The notes under the pieces: generated by a model
Told to the model about the DNA's origin: nothing
The model's database searches: none
Seen by the model: the letters and a program-made list of their open reading frames with translations, nothing else
Origin: Acidobacteria bacterium UBA2994
GTDB lineage: Bacteria; Acidobacteriota; Vicinamibacteria; Vicinamibacterales; UBA8438
Reading direction: 5' to 3'
Length of the DNA: 34,943 nucleotides
Assembly (NCBI GenBank): GCA_002346545.1
Contig: DEAA01000022.1
Span: 35,600 to 70,542, forward strand
Made by a program: the position numbers and the translations under genes
Part shown: positions 16,147 to 23,442 of the stretch, one piece after another
Layout of the letters: every line of letters begins with the position of its first letter
Position numbering within the stretch: the first letter of the stretch is position 1

Positions 16147-16322
16147 AGGCTGCTACCGGCGGCCACCGACTTGAGCGAGATGTTCACCACCGCCGCTCCA
16201 CCCGCTTCCACCACATAGGAGATCGTCAATCCCGGCGGCTGCATCATCATCGTCAGGTCGTCGACGGGTAGCCATGAGCCACAACCGAGCAGCCAGCGCC
16301 AACCGTCGTACACTCCGATCAT
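16143..16322 (-). CDS. Very small protein of unknown function (59 codons), coupled to the membrane protein
   Basis: ATG at 16322 opens a 59-codon frame starting MIGVYDGWRWLLGC and ending with a beta-like ISYVVEAGGAAVVNISLKS stretch. Third-codon positions are mostly G or C, like the neighbouring genes. AGGGG lies just before the ATG, a perfect TATAAT sits 50 bp upstream, and its TGA overlaps the next start as GTGA. These three points together make a real gene likely. It has no signal peptide or membrane helix, and no family is recognised. Confidence 0.55.
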   Translation of the reverse strand: MIGVYDGWRWLLGCGSWLPVDDLTMMMQPPGLTISYVVEAGGAAVVNISLKSVAAGSSL

Positions 16323-16372
16323 CTGCCCCTGTTCCCGCGTTCCTGCACCCAGATGGAACCGAACGGAACCGG

Positions 16373-16378
16373 ATTATA
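16373..16378 (-). promoter_or_regulatory. Perfect -10 (TATAAT) upstream of the small-gene pair
   Basis: The consensus hexamer on the minus strand would start transcription near 16366, leaving a leader of about 44 nt with an AGGGG ribosome site. No good -35 box is seen 16-18 bp upstream. An in-frame TAA inside the hexamer closes the frame of the 59-codon gene upstream. Confidence 0.45.
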
Positions 16379-16405
16379 CCGTCTACGATACTAAGCATAT
16401 CGGTC

Positions 16406-16510
16406 TCACCGGACGAACGAGGCCATACGACGGGACGCCTCGTTGAGCGCCTCCACGCTGCCGCAGAAGGCGCACCGGAGATAGCGGTCGTCATCGCGCT
16501 CGATGCGTCG
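16406..16510 (-). other. Coding-like 34-codon stretch directly after the dacB stop
   Basis: In the same frame as dacB, the 34 codons after its TGA stay open to a second TGA (16406-16408). They read RRIERDDDRYLRCAFC and continue through ALNEASRRMASF. Codon third positions are strongly GC-rich and a CxxC pair is present. No ordinary start codon lies upstream in this frame, so it may be a degenerate fragment, a gene with an unusual start, or a tail cut off by a recent stop mutation. Confidence 0.3.
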
Positions 16511-17905
16511 TCACCACTGCTCGAGCGCAGCGGCGATCTCCCGGCGGGCCGCAGACGGACGGCCTGGGTGATGGTTCACGAAGTAGCAGAAGACCACCGG
16601 GGCGGTCGAGTCCTGGCGAAGCACGCCGGCCAGGCCAACCGTGTGTTGCAGCGTACCCGTCTTGGCGGAAAGAGGTGGTAGCGCCGGCCAGCTCTCCAGC
16701 GTGCCCTGACCGGGCGTGGCGAGCGCCTCGAACAAGGTGCCCCCCCATGGCTGGCGTAGGGCGTAGGCCAGCACTGTCACGACTGCCCGGGGAGTGATGA
16801 GGTTTCCCGCCGACAACCCTGACCCGTCCTCAAGCGACCAGGCGGCGTCTGAACCCACAGTTCGCTCCAGAAAATCCGTAATCACCGCAACTCCGTCATC
16901 GAACCGACCCGTCCGCGCCACCTCCCATCCGAGCGTGAGCACGAGCATGTCAGCGGTCCAGTTGTGACTGTCGGCCAGCACCCGGTCCAGAACCTCGGAC
17001 AGAGGCGACGACCGAAACTCGGCCAGCACGCGGCGGTTCGTATCTCCCAATTCCGGCTCAAGCCGCACGGTCCCGGCCAATTCGACCCCGTCTTCGGCAA
17101 GCATCTCGGCGACGCGACGGGCGGCTCGAGAAACCGGTGCGGGATCGCTCACGGCGATCCGGAACGCCGACTCACTGACGGGAAACTCTCCCTGAAGCAG
17201 GAGCGTATCGGTGCCCCACAGCGGCACCAGGTCGAGGGTGCCCTCGCCGTGCCGGTTCTGCCCTACCGTCCGCGCCAAGTTAATGACGTCGAGGTCGACC
17301 GGCGCCGTCACTCGCACAGGACCGCCAATTTCAGCACCGGCGGCCACCTGGATCCTGACCGTGGCATCGTCCAGGGCCAGCGGAGCCGGCGGAGTGCCAA
17401 AGCGATAGGGCAGGTCGGAGAAGTCGCGATCAGTCGGATGCCGCCGTCCAGGAAAGCGACCCGTATCGACGACCAGATCACCTTGGATCCGACGCACGCC
17501 ACCCGACTGTATCTGGGCTATGAGCGCCCGCACTGCGACATGTCCGTCAGGTTCGGTAAGCTCGTCGTTCCAGGTGGGATCGGCGCCTGGCACCAAGACC
17601 AGATCGCCCTGGACGACTCCGTTCAACACATCAGCCGACGTCTCCAACGTAGTCGACCACCGGTACTCGGGCCCCAGCAGATCGAGAACCGCGGACACGG
17701 TGATCACCTTGAGCACCGACGCCGGAGTCAGCAACCGGTCGTCGTTCTCGCTCATCACGACCTCCAGCCCACCATCGTCGGCGACAGTGGCAGCTAGGTA
17801 GCCGGCATAGGCGCCACCGGATCGCTGCGCTTCGGCATGGGGCACGTTCAGCCCCGCTGAGACAATAACCAGCACGACGAGCGAGGTCGTAATAGTTCGC
17901 GGCAT
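16511..17905 (-). CDS. dacB: D-alanyl-D-alanine carboxypeptidase/endopeptidase (PBP4, peptidase S13)
   Basis: A 464-residue periplasmic penicillin-binding protein that trims and cleaves peptidoglycan stem peptides. A signal peptide (about 1-26) precedes the three penicillin-binding motifs: SVLK at 63-66 (nucleophile Ser63), SHN at 313-315 and KTG at 415-417. The long insert between the first and second motif is the S13-specific extra domain. ATG at 17905 is preferred to a TTG at 17917 because GAG lies in range and the signal peptide is intact. A promoter-like pair lies immediately upstream. It is divergent from the DUF1592-type gene. Confidence 0.93.
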   Translation of the reverse strand: MPRTITTSLVVLVIVSAGLNVPHAEAQRSGGAYAGYLAATVADDGGLEVVMSENDDRLLTPASVLKVITVSAVLDLLGPEYRWSTTLETSADVLNGVVQGDLVLVPGADPTWNDELTEPDGHVAVRALIAQIQSGGVRRIQGDLVVDTGRFPGRRHPTDRDFSDLPYRFGTPPAPLALDDATVRIQVAAGAEIGGPVRVTAPVDLDVINLARTVGQNRHGEGTLDLVPLWGTDTLLLQGEFPVSESAFRIAVSDPAPVSRAARRVAEMLAEDGVELAGTVRLEPELGDTNRRVLAEFRSSPLSEVLDRVLADSHNWTADMLVLTLGWEVARTGRFDDGVAVITDFLERTVGSDAAWSLEDGSGLSAGNLITPRAVVTVLAYALRQPWGGTLFEALATPGQGTLESWPALPPLSAKTGTLQHTVGLAGVLRQDSTAPVVFCYFVNHHPGRPSAARREIAAALEQW

Positions 17906-17915
17906 CGACGTTCTC

Positions 17916-17945
17916 AATCTTGGTCGGCGTGCGGTCGCCGGTCAA
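17916..17945 (-). promoter_or_regulatory. Possible dacB promoter
   Basis: TTGACC (17940-17945) is followed after 18 bp by AAGATT (17916-17921), a weak -10 that ends 10 nt before the ATG. The -35 is strong (5 of 6), the -10 poor. Confidence 0.33.
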
Positions 17946-18014
17946 CCGCTACAGCGCTGCCCGGCTGACGGGAGACCTTGACTCGCCGACGAGCCACTGC
18001 GATTCTTGACGGCA

Positions 18015-19844
18015 ATGCGCTCTCCTCTGCTGTTGTTCGGACTGGCAACCATATACCTCACGGCGGCAACCGGTGTGGCCGCCGCGCAGCCAGTTAAGGA
18101 GAGTCTCCCTCCGGTGGCGCTCACTCCAACGGAATACAACAACACGGTCGCGGACCTGCTCGGTTTCCCACAAGACGGCACCGCTTGGCCTGACCGTCCG
18201 CCTCTTGCAGATCGGATCAGCCCCAGACGTGCCGCGAGCAAGGGCGTCTTCCTTCCCCCGCCGCCGCCACCATCGTGGCCATGGCGCTTCCCCGAAGAAC
18301 CAGGCTCAGAAGGCTTCGAAGGCATTGTGCAGGGACAGAGCCCCTCGTCCTATCAGGTGGAAGAACTCCACCTGGCGGGCATGCACTTCGGTGCGTTTGC
18401 ACTGCTCTCACCGACCTTTCTGACGTGTGACGGCTGGAATGCTCTTTCGACGGACGAGCAACATGCCTGCGCCTGGGACAGCCTCGAGCGGCTCGCGCCT
18501 CGCGTCTACCGCCGTCCATTGACGGAGCAGGAAGCCGGCCGTCTACACACCTTCTGGCTAGAGAACGCTGCTGCGTACCCGTCCGACGAGGCCGTGGCCA
18601 TTACCGTAGCTGGTCTCCTTCAAGCGCCGGCATTTCACTTCCGTCTCGACCCGTCGGCGGACCCGTCGTCAGCTGCGCTGACCAACTGGGAGCTGGCTTC
18701 TCGACTGTCCTACTTTCTGTGGGACTCGATGCCCGATGACGCACTGTTTACCGCCGCCAAGTCCGGAACCCTGTTCGATCCGATTGAGATCAAGCGGCAC
18801 GCACGCCGGATGCTCAACAACCCTAGGGCGCGGTCTGCGGTGGTCCGCTTCCATCATCAGTGGCTCGGCACCGAAAATGTCCTGCTGGTAGCGCCGGCGC
18901 GACGCGCATTCGGACCGCTGTTCGGTTTAACGCCGGAGTTGAAGATCGCGCGCGACGACGACGTACAGTGGCCAGCGGTCATGGGTCCGGTCCGTCACTC
19001 AATGAAGCTCGAAACCGAGCTGTTCGTCGAGCAAGCTATCTTCGAAGGCGACGGCACGTTCACGGCATTGCTGACCGACAGCCAAGGCTACATGTCGGAC
19101 GCGACCAAACCGATCTACGGAGAGTCGGCAGTCCCTGTTGCCGACAGCACCCCAATCACGAAACAGATCGAGATCGTGGTGGCCTCGATCGGACAAACCA
19201 AGCCGCTAACGCTCTACCCCACCCGGTTCCCTGGCACCGAGCGGGCTGGCATTCTGACACTGCCATCAGTCCTAGCGCTCGGCGCCTATGCGGTGCAACC
19301 TGGTCCTATCCTTCGCGGAAAGCGAGTGCTCGAGCGGGTAGCCTGCATGCATCTCGGCACCCCGATCCAGGGCGCGGAGTCAGCACTTCCTCCGGACACG
19401 CTGACCGCCGAGAGCACGAACCGCGAGCGGACGGCCACGGCAACCAGTTCGGCTACCTGCACGACGTGCCACCGGTTGATCAATCCGCCCGGGTTCGCGT
19501 TCGAACACTACGACGCCATCGGGAAGTGGCGAGACACCGACAACGGCCAGCCGGTTGACGCCAGTGGCGCACTGACCCTTGCCGGAGGCGAACAGATCTC
19601 GTTCACCAACGGCATCGACTTTGTGCACCAGCTAGCCGAAAGCGACCGCGCGCGCGATTGCTACGCCATGCACTGGACACGTTACGCCCTCGGCACCCAG
19701 CTCGACGCCAGCGAACCGGGTCTGGCGCCGCTGCAGGAGCAGTTCCGAGACGACGACTCGATCCGCGAGCTGCTGGTCTCGATCGCCGGCAGCGACCTAT
19801 TCCGGACCCGACCACTGCTTGACACTTCTGGAGACCACCGATGA
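18015..19844 (+). CDS. Exported DUF1592/DUF1588/DUF1585-type protein (planctomycete-type cytochrome-like family)
   Basis: A 609-residue exported protein with the usual domain order: signal peptide, DUF1587-like LTPTEYNNTVADLLG at about 37-51, DUF1595-like APRVYRRPLTEQEAGRL, DUF1592 with LSYFLWDSMPDD, DUF1588 with RAGILTLPSVLAL and GKRVLERVAC, then DUF1585 near the end. A heme-type motif CTTCH lies at 482-486 in the DUF1588 part. It lacks the separate N-terminal cytochrome c domain that many relatives carry. The ATG is at 18015, nine bases after an in-frame TTG. It is coupled to the DUF1552 gene by an ATGA overlap, the usual partner. The function of the pair is not established. Confidence 0.88.
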   Translation: MRSPLLLFGLATIYLTAATGVAAAQPVKESLPPVALTPTEYNNTVADLLGFPQDGTAWPDRPPLADRISPRRAASKGVFLPPPPPPSWPWRFPEEPGSEGFEGIVQGQSPSSYQVEELHLAGMHFGAFALLSPTFLTCDGWNALSTDEQHACAWDSLERLAPRVYRRPLTEQEAGRLHTFWLENAAAYPSDEAVAITVAGLLQAPAFHFRLDPSADPSSAALTNWELASRLSYFLWDSMPDDALFTAAKSGTLFDPIEIKRHARRMLNNPRARSAVVRFHHQWLGTENVLLVAPARRAFGPLFGLTPELKIARDDDVQWPAVMGPVRHSMKLETELFVEQAIFEGDGTFTALLTDSQGYMSDATKPIYGESAVPVADSTPITKQIEIVVASIGQTKPLTLYPTRFPGTERAGILTLPSVLALGAYAVQPGPILRGKRVLERVACMHLGTPIQGAESALPPDTLTAESTNRERTATATSSATCTTCHRLINPPGFAFEHYDAIGKWRDTDNGQPVDASGALTLAGGEQISFTNGIDFVHQLAESDRARDCYAMHWTRYALGTQLDASEPGLAPLQEQFRDDDSIRELLVSIAGSDLFRTRPLLDTSGDHR

Positions 19845-21244
19845 TCGTCCCGCGACGACGCCTGCTGCAGCTGGCCGGCCTAACCGCGCTCGGAGCCAGC
19901 CTGCCCCGGACCGCTCTCCAGGCCTTCATGCAGACCGGCGAGGCACCACGACGACTAATCGTAGTGAGCCACTGTCATGGCTGGCCCTACGCTACGTGGC
20001 GGCTGCGCCCCGAGGGACTCGCCGAGCACGAACCGTGGTCGGTCGAGCTCGCGTCGATGAGCCAGGAGGAATTCAGCCAGCCGCTGGCCCCACTCTACGA
20101 GCATCGGCAACGAATGCTGGCGCTCGATGGTCTGTCGTTGGCCACCGCCGAGTTGGACGCCGGCGGGAACCGGCACGACCGCGGCTGGGTGCATGCCTGG
20201 ACAGGGAACAACGCGAACTTCTCCGCGCGCGACACGCGCTCGACGTCGACCTCGATCGATCAGCTGGTCGCTGAGCATATTGCGCGCGCCGACCGGCTGC
20301 CGTCGCTGGAGCTGTCAGTGGATGCCGCGCTCGAAGCGGGCCGGCCGATTTCCTACAGCCCGCACGGCGTGCGTCTCCCATCCGAGAACACGCCGCTCGC
20401 AGCATGGGAACGTGTCTTCGGACCAGCCTCGTCGGGCGACGCGGTCGGTACCCGGAGACGCGCCACCCTCGACTTCGCACAGGCCGAATACAAGGAGCTG
20501 GCCTCGAATCTCGATACGAGTGGGCGTAACCGCCTCGACTCGCACTTCAACCTGGTCGAACGTCTCGGACACCGACTCGAGGGGCTGGCTACGCTGTCGT
20601 GCGACGCGCCGAACAGGCCGGCCGCGACGTTCGCGCAGTACGATCAGCGCTTCGATGCGTTCACCGACATCATCGGCGCCGCCTTCGGGTGCGACATCAC
20701 CCGAGTGGTGGCGCTGTCACTGGGCGAGATGCCGACCGCCGAGTTTGGCGCCGACCACATCAGCGACAAGGTGCACAAGGGCATCGCCCACTACATCTAC
20801 GACGACGAGACGAAGTACGCCGCGATGACCGACTATGCCGCACACCACGCGCGGCAGGTGGCCCGGCTGGTCTCGACCCTCGAGAACGTGCCGGACGTCG
20901 ACGGCCGTTCGGTGATGGACAACACGTTGATCGTGTGGGGGTCTGAGCTGGGCGACGGGTGGCACGGCTACCGCCACTACAACCCGGTAATCATCGGCGG
21001 ATCGTGGGCGTTCAACACCGGGCGTTATCTCTACTGGCCACATGACACGCCAGCCGAGATGCGGGTACCGGTGCAGGTCCTGGCCGAAGGGGTCAGCCGG
21101 GTGTCCGGCCTCCCCCACCAGAAGCTGCTAGTCAGCGTCGCCCAGGCGATGGGACTCGGCGTCGACCACGTCGGCCTGACCCACGTCCGCGGGCAACGCG
21201 GCGACTACATCGACCTGACGGGACCACTCGACCGGCTCGCGTAG
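19841..21244 (+). CDS. Tat-exported DUF1552 family protein
   Basis: A 467-residue protein with a twin-arginine signal (PRRRLLQLAGLTALGA, residues 4-19). The DUF1552 body includes SHCHGWPYATW near 43-53, DRGWVHAWTG, GEMPTAEFG and WGSELGDGWHG. DUF1552 proteins are sulfatase/alkaline-phosphatase-like in overall character and nearly always neighbour DUF1592-type genes. The start overlaps the preceding stop as ATGA, so both come from one mRNA. Tat export suggests folding, perhaps with a metal, before transport. Confidence 0.88.
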   Translation: MIVPRRRLLQLAGLTALGASLPRTALQAFMQTGEAPRRLIVVSHCHGWPYATWRLRPEGLAEHEPWSVELASMSQEEFSQPLAPLYEHRQRMLALDGLSLATAELDAGGNRHDRGWVHAWTGNNANFSARDTRSTSTSIDQLVAEHIARADRLPSLELSVDAALEAGRPISYSPHGVRLPSENTPLAAWERVFGPASSGDAVGTRRRATLDFAQAEYKELASNLDTSGRNRLDSHFNLVERLGHRLEGLATLSCDAPNRPAATFAQYDQRFDAFTDIIGAAFGCDITRVVALSLGEMPTAEFGADHISDKVHKGIAHYIYDDETKYAAMTDYAAHHARQVARLVSTLENVPDVDGRSVMDNTLIVWGSELGDGWHGYRHYNPVIIGGSWAFNTGRYLYWPHDTPAEMRVPVQVLAEGVSRVSGLPHQKLLVSVAQAMGLGVDHVGLTHVRGQRGDYIDLTGPLDRLA

Positions 21245-21254
21245 CCCCCAAGCG

Positions 21255-21471
21255 GCCTTCGTGCCGCCAGCGACCGTGTATCAATGGCAAGCGTGATCTT
21301 CTACTGAACGATACGGTGCGCGTGCACCGGAAGCTCCGACGGGCCGGGATCTAAGCGGAGCTACACGTCTGGAAAGCGCAGGCCCACGGGCACTACATCC
21401 GAGAATCGCCCGAACGCACCGAGGCATTCGAGGAACTGGCGGCGTTCTTCGACAAGCACCTATCGCGTTAG
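21255..21471 (+). pseudogene. Relic: C-terminal third of an alpha/beta hydrolase (esterase/acetylhydrolase type)
   Basis: From about 21292 the frame reads RDLLLNDTVRVHRKLRRAGI, then a TAA stop (21352-21354), then AELHVWKAQAHGHY and TEAFEELAAFFDKHL to TAG at 21469-21471. This is the familiar end of HSL-type esterases: the RD-x-x-L Asp of the triad and the HVW-x-x-x-x-H-G-x-Y triad His are both present. Upstream, FVPPATVYQ matches the preceding strand but in another frame, so there is also a frameshift near 21285. No N-terminal part with the Ser nucleophile remains. Its last bases overlap the end of the dehalogenase gene. Confidence 0.75.
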
Positions 21472-22247
21472 GAGCGAACCAGGCCTGGCAGGTCGGTGAT
21501 GGTGTTCACCACCGCATCGGCCGAGAAACCGAGTTCTTCGGGCGGCTCGGCGGCCGAGCGCTGGATCCAAATGGTGGTCAGCCCCGCCGAAGCGGCGCCG
21601 TTGATGTCCCACGAATTGGACGAAACGAATCCGAGCTGTCCACGGCCCACCTCCAGGCGCTCCAGTCCAAGCTGATACACCCGCGGACTGACCTTGAAGA
21701 CCTTCACCTCCTCGACACTGATGATGTCGTCGAGCAGGGTGTCGATACCCGCGCTCTCGGCTGCGGCCTGCAGCATGCGCGGTGCGCCGTTCGAGAGAAT
21801 GGCCAGCTTCAGCCCTTGGCGCCGCAACTCCTCGAGCCCCGGCCGGACGTCGGGAAAAACCTCGAGCATCAGGTAGGCCTCCATCAGCCGCTCCCTGCGT
21901 GCGGTGGTCAGGTCGAGACCGAGACTCTTCGCCCCGTAGACCAGCCCGTCCTTAGTGACCTCCCAGAAGTCCTTGTGACGCCCCATCAGGCTGCGCAGCA
22001 GGCTGTATTGCAGTTGCTTGACGCGCCAGATCTGGGCCAGCGCTGATCCGTTGCCCGGAAAAAGCTCTTCGCACAACGCGGTCACCGAAAACACGTCGAA
22101 TAAGGTGCCGTAGGCATCGAACGCGAACGCCTCGACGTTATCGAATCGGCTAGTGGACTGCGCCGCCCGACCCACAGTCGCCGCGGCCGCGGCCCCGGTT
22201 ACCGCTGCACTAGCGGTCTTCACGAACTGTCTGCGATTCGTTGACAT
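21468..22247 (-). CDS. Tat-exported L-2-haloacid dehalogenase (HAD type II)
   Basis: A 259-residue HAD-superfamily hydrolase that would convert L-2-haloacids to D-2-hydroxyacids. Asp44 in FDAYGTLFD is the nucleophile, with Thr48, Arg75, Ser152, Lys185, Tyr191, Ser209, Asn211 and Asp214. Their spacing is identical to Asp10, Thr14, Arg41, Ser118, Lys151, Tyr157, Ser175, Asn177 and Asp180 of the well-studied L-DEX YL. A Tat signal, TNRRQFVK at 3-10 plus an Ala-rich stretch, precedes the domain; most members are cytosolic. ATG 22247 is chosen over TTG 22259 because GAGAG lies in range. It is divergent from the copy C gene and its 3' end touches an esterase relic. Confidence 0.92.
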   Translation of the reverse strand: MSTNRRQFVKTASAAVTGAAAAATVGRAAQSTSRFDNVEAFAFDAYGTLFDVFSVTALCEELFPGNGSALAQIWRVKQLQYSLLRSLMGRHKDFWEVTKDGLVYGAKSLGLDLTTARRERLMEAYLMLEVFPDVRPGLEELRRQGLKLAILSNGAPRMLQAAAESAGIDTLLDDIISVEEVKVFKVSPRVYQLGLERLEVGRGQLGFVSSNSWDINGAASAGLTTIWIQRSAAEPPEELGFSADAVVNTITDLPGLVRS

Positions 22248-22299
22248 CGTTACTCTCAAGGGGCGGTGTTCCAGGATTATGTCGACTGTTGAACTGCGC

Positions 22300-22305
22300 T
22301 AGAAT
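22300..22305 (+). promoter_or_regulatory. -10-like TAGAAT upstream of copy C
   Basis: TAGAAT matches 5 of 6 consensus bases and lies about 40 bp before an ATG that has a strong AGGAGG site. No clear -35 is seen. Confidence 0.35.
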
Positions 22306-22345
22306 GCCGACACTTCAGACTTCGAGATACTCCCAGGAGGGTGTG

Positions 22346-23353
22346 ATGTTCGAGCGATCGATCGGCATGGTGGCAACCCTGGCGCTCGGCGCGTTGTTGG
22401 CGCCCGTGCTGGCCAGCGCGCAGTCGACCCCGCGCACCAAGTGGGGTGATCCGGACTTGCGCGGCGTCTGGAACAACGGCACCCTGACCCCCTTCCAGCG
22501 GCCAGAAGCCCTGGGAACCCAGGAGTACATCACCGAAGAAGAGGCGGCGACCGCCGCACAGCGCCGAGCCAGCATCGACGCCGAACTCTCCGCGCGCGGT
22601 GCGCTGCGGACCGAGGTAGGCGGCAACGTTGATCGCGGGGTGGACGGGGCACCCGGGTCCTACAACAACTTCTGGATGGAGCGGGGCACCGCGGTGGTTG
22701 CCGACCGACGGACTTCGGTGATCACTGATCCTCCGAACGGTCGGCTTCCCAATGTCACCTCCGATGTCCGACGCTGGATGGAGTCTGACGAGGCTCGCTA
22801 TCTGGCCGATGTGCGAGGCGGTCGGCAGCCCACCGCCCACTACAACCAACTCGATCTTGGCGACCGCTGCATCTGGTATCGCGGCGTTCCGTCGTTCCCG
22901 ACCGCGTACAACAACAATTACCAGATCTTCCAGACACCGGACTGGATCGCCATCGTCCAGGAGCACATCCACGATACCCGGTTCATCCCACTCGACGGAC
23001 GACCCAGCATTCCCGAATCGATCCGGCAATATGCTGGCGACTCGCGCGGCCGGTGGGAGGGCGACACCCTAGTGGTGGAGACCACCCAGTTCAACGAGCA
23101 TGCGTTCATCCGCAACTTCTCGCCGAAACTGAGTCAGGAGTTGCATGTGGTCGAACGGTTCACCCCGCGTGATCACGGCGTGCTCGGCTACGAGTTCACC
23201 GTAACCGATCCGAAGACCTGGACGCGCCCCTGGAGCGGCTCCCTGCCAATGACCGTGAGCAGCGGCCCGATGTTCGAGTACGCCTGCCACGAAGGCAACT
23301 ACGGCATGACCAACATGCTGGCCGGCTCGCGTGTCGAGGAAGCAGGGCAGTAA
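22346..23353 (+). CDS. Exported protein of an unrecognised family (copy C of three)
   Basis: A 335-residue relative of the products at 3290-4282 and 4763-5782. It has a signal peptide ending ASAQ, then WGDPDLRGVW, TPFQRPEALG, SVITDPPNGR, FQTPDWIAIV, DGRPSIPES, GDSRGRWEGDTLVVETTQF, ERFTPR and the terminal FEYACHEGNYGMTN. The start at 22346 is fixed by CAGGAGG eight bases upstream. It stands alone here, without a DUF2147 neighbour, next to the Tat dehalogenase and upstream of the DUF5916 fusion. No named family or catalytic motif is recognised. Confidence 0.87.
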   Translation: MFERSIGMVATLALGALLAPVLASAQSTPRTKWGDPDLRGVWNNGTLTPFQRPEALGTQEYITEEEAATAAQRRASIDAELSARGALRTEVGGNVDRGVDGAPGSYNNFWMERGTAVVADRRTSVITDPPNGRLPNVTSDVRRWMESDEARYLADVRGGRQPTAHYNQLDLGDRCIWYRGVPSFPTAYNNNYQIFQTPDWIAIVQEHIHDTRFIPLDGRPSIPESIRQYAGDSRGRWEGDTLVVETTQFNEHAFIRNFSPKLSQELHVVERFTPRDHGVLGYEFTVTDPKTWTRPWSGSLPMTVSSGPMFEYACHEGNYGMTNMLAGSRVEEAGQ

Positions 23354-23361
23354 CCGCCTGC

Positions 23362-23367
23362 TAAAAT
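23362..23367 (+). promoter_or_regulatory. -10-like TAAAAT before the DUF5916 fusion gene
   Basis: TAAAAT (5 of 6) begins 8 nt after the copy C stop and would give a leader of about 70 nt. A -35 box is not evident, so the gene could also be read through from copy C. Confidence 0.33.
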
Positions 23368-23442
23368 AGCGCGTTTGCCGGCCTGATTATCGGGGCTGTC
23401 TGGGGCCACGCTTACCCTCCGATACCGTTCGTGACAGATCGC

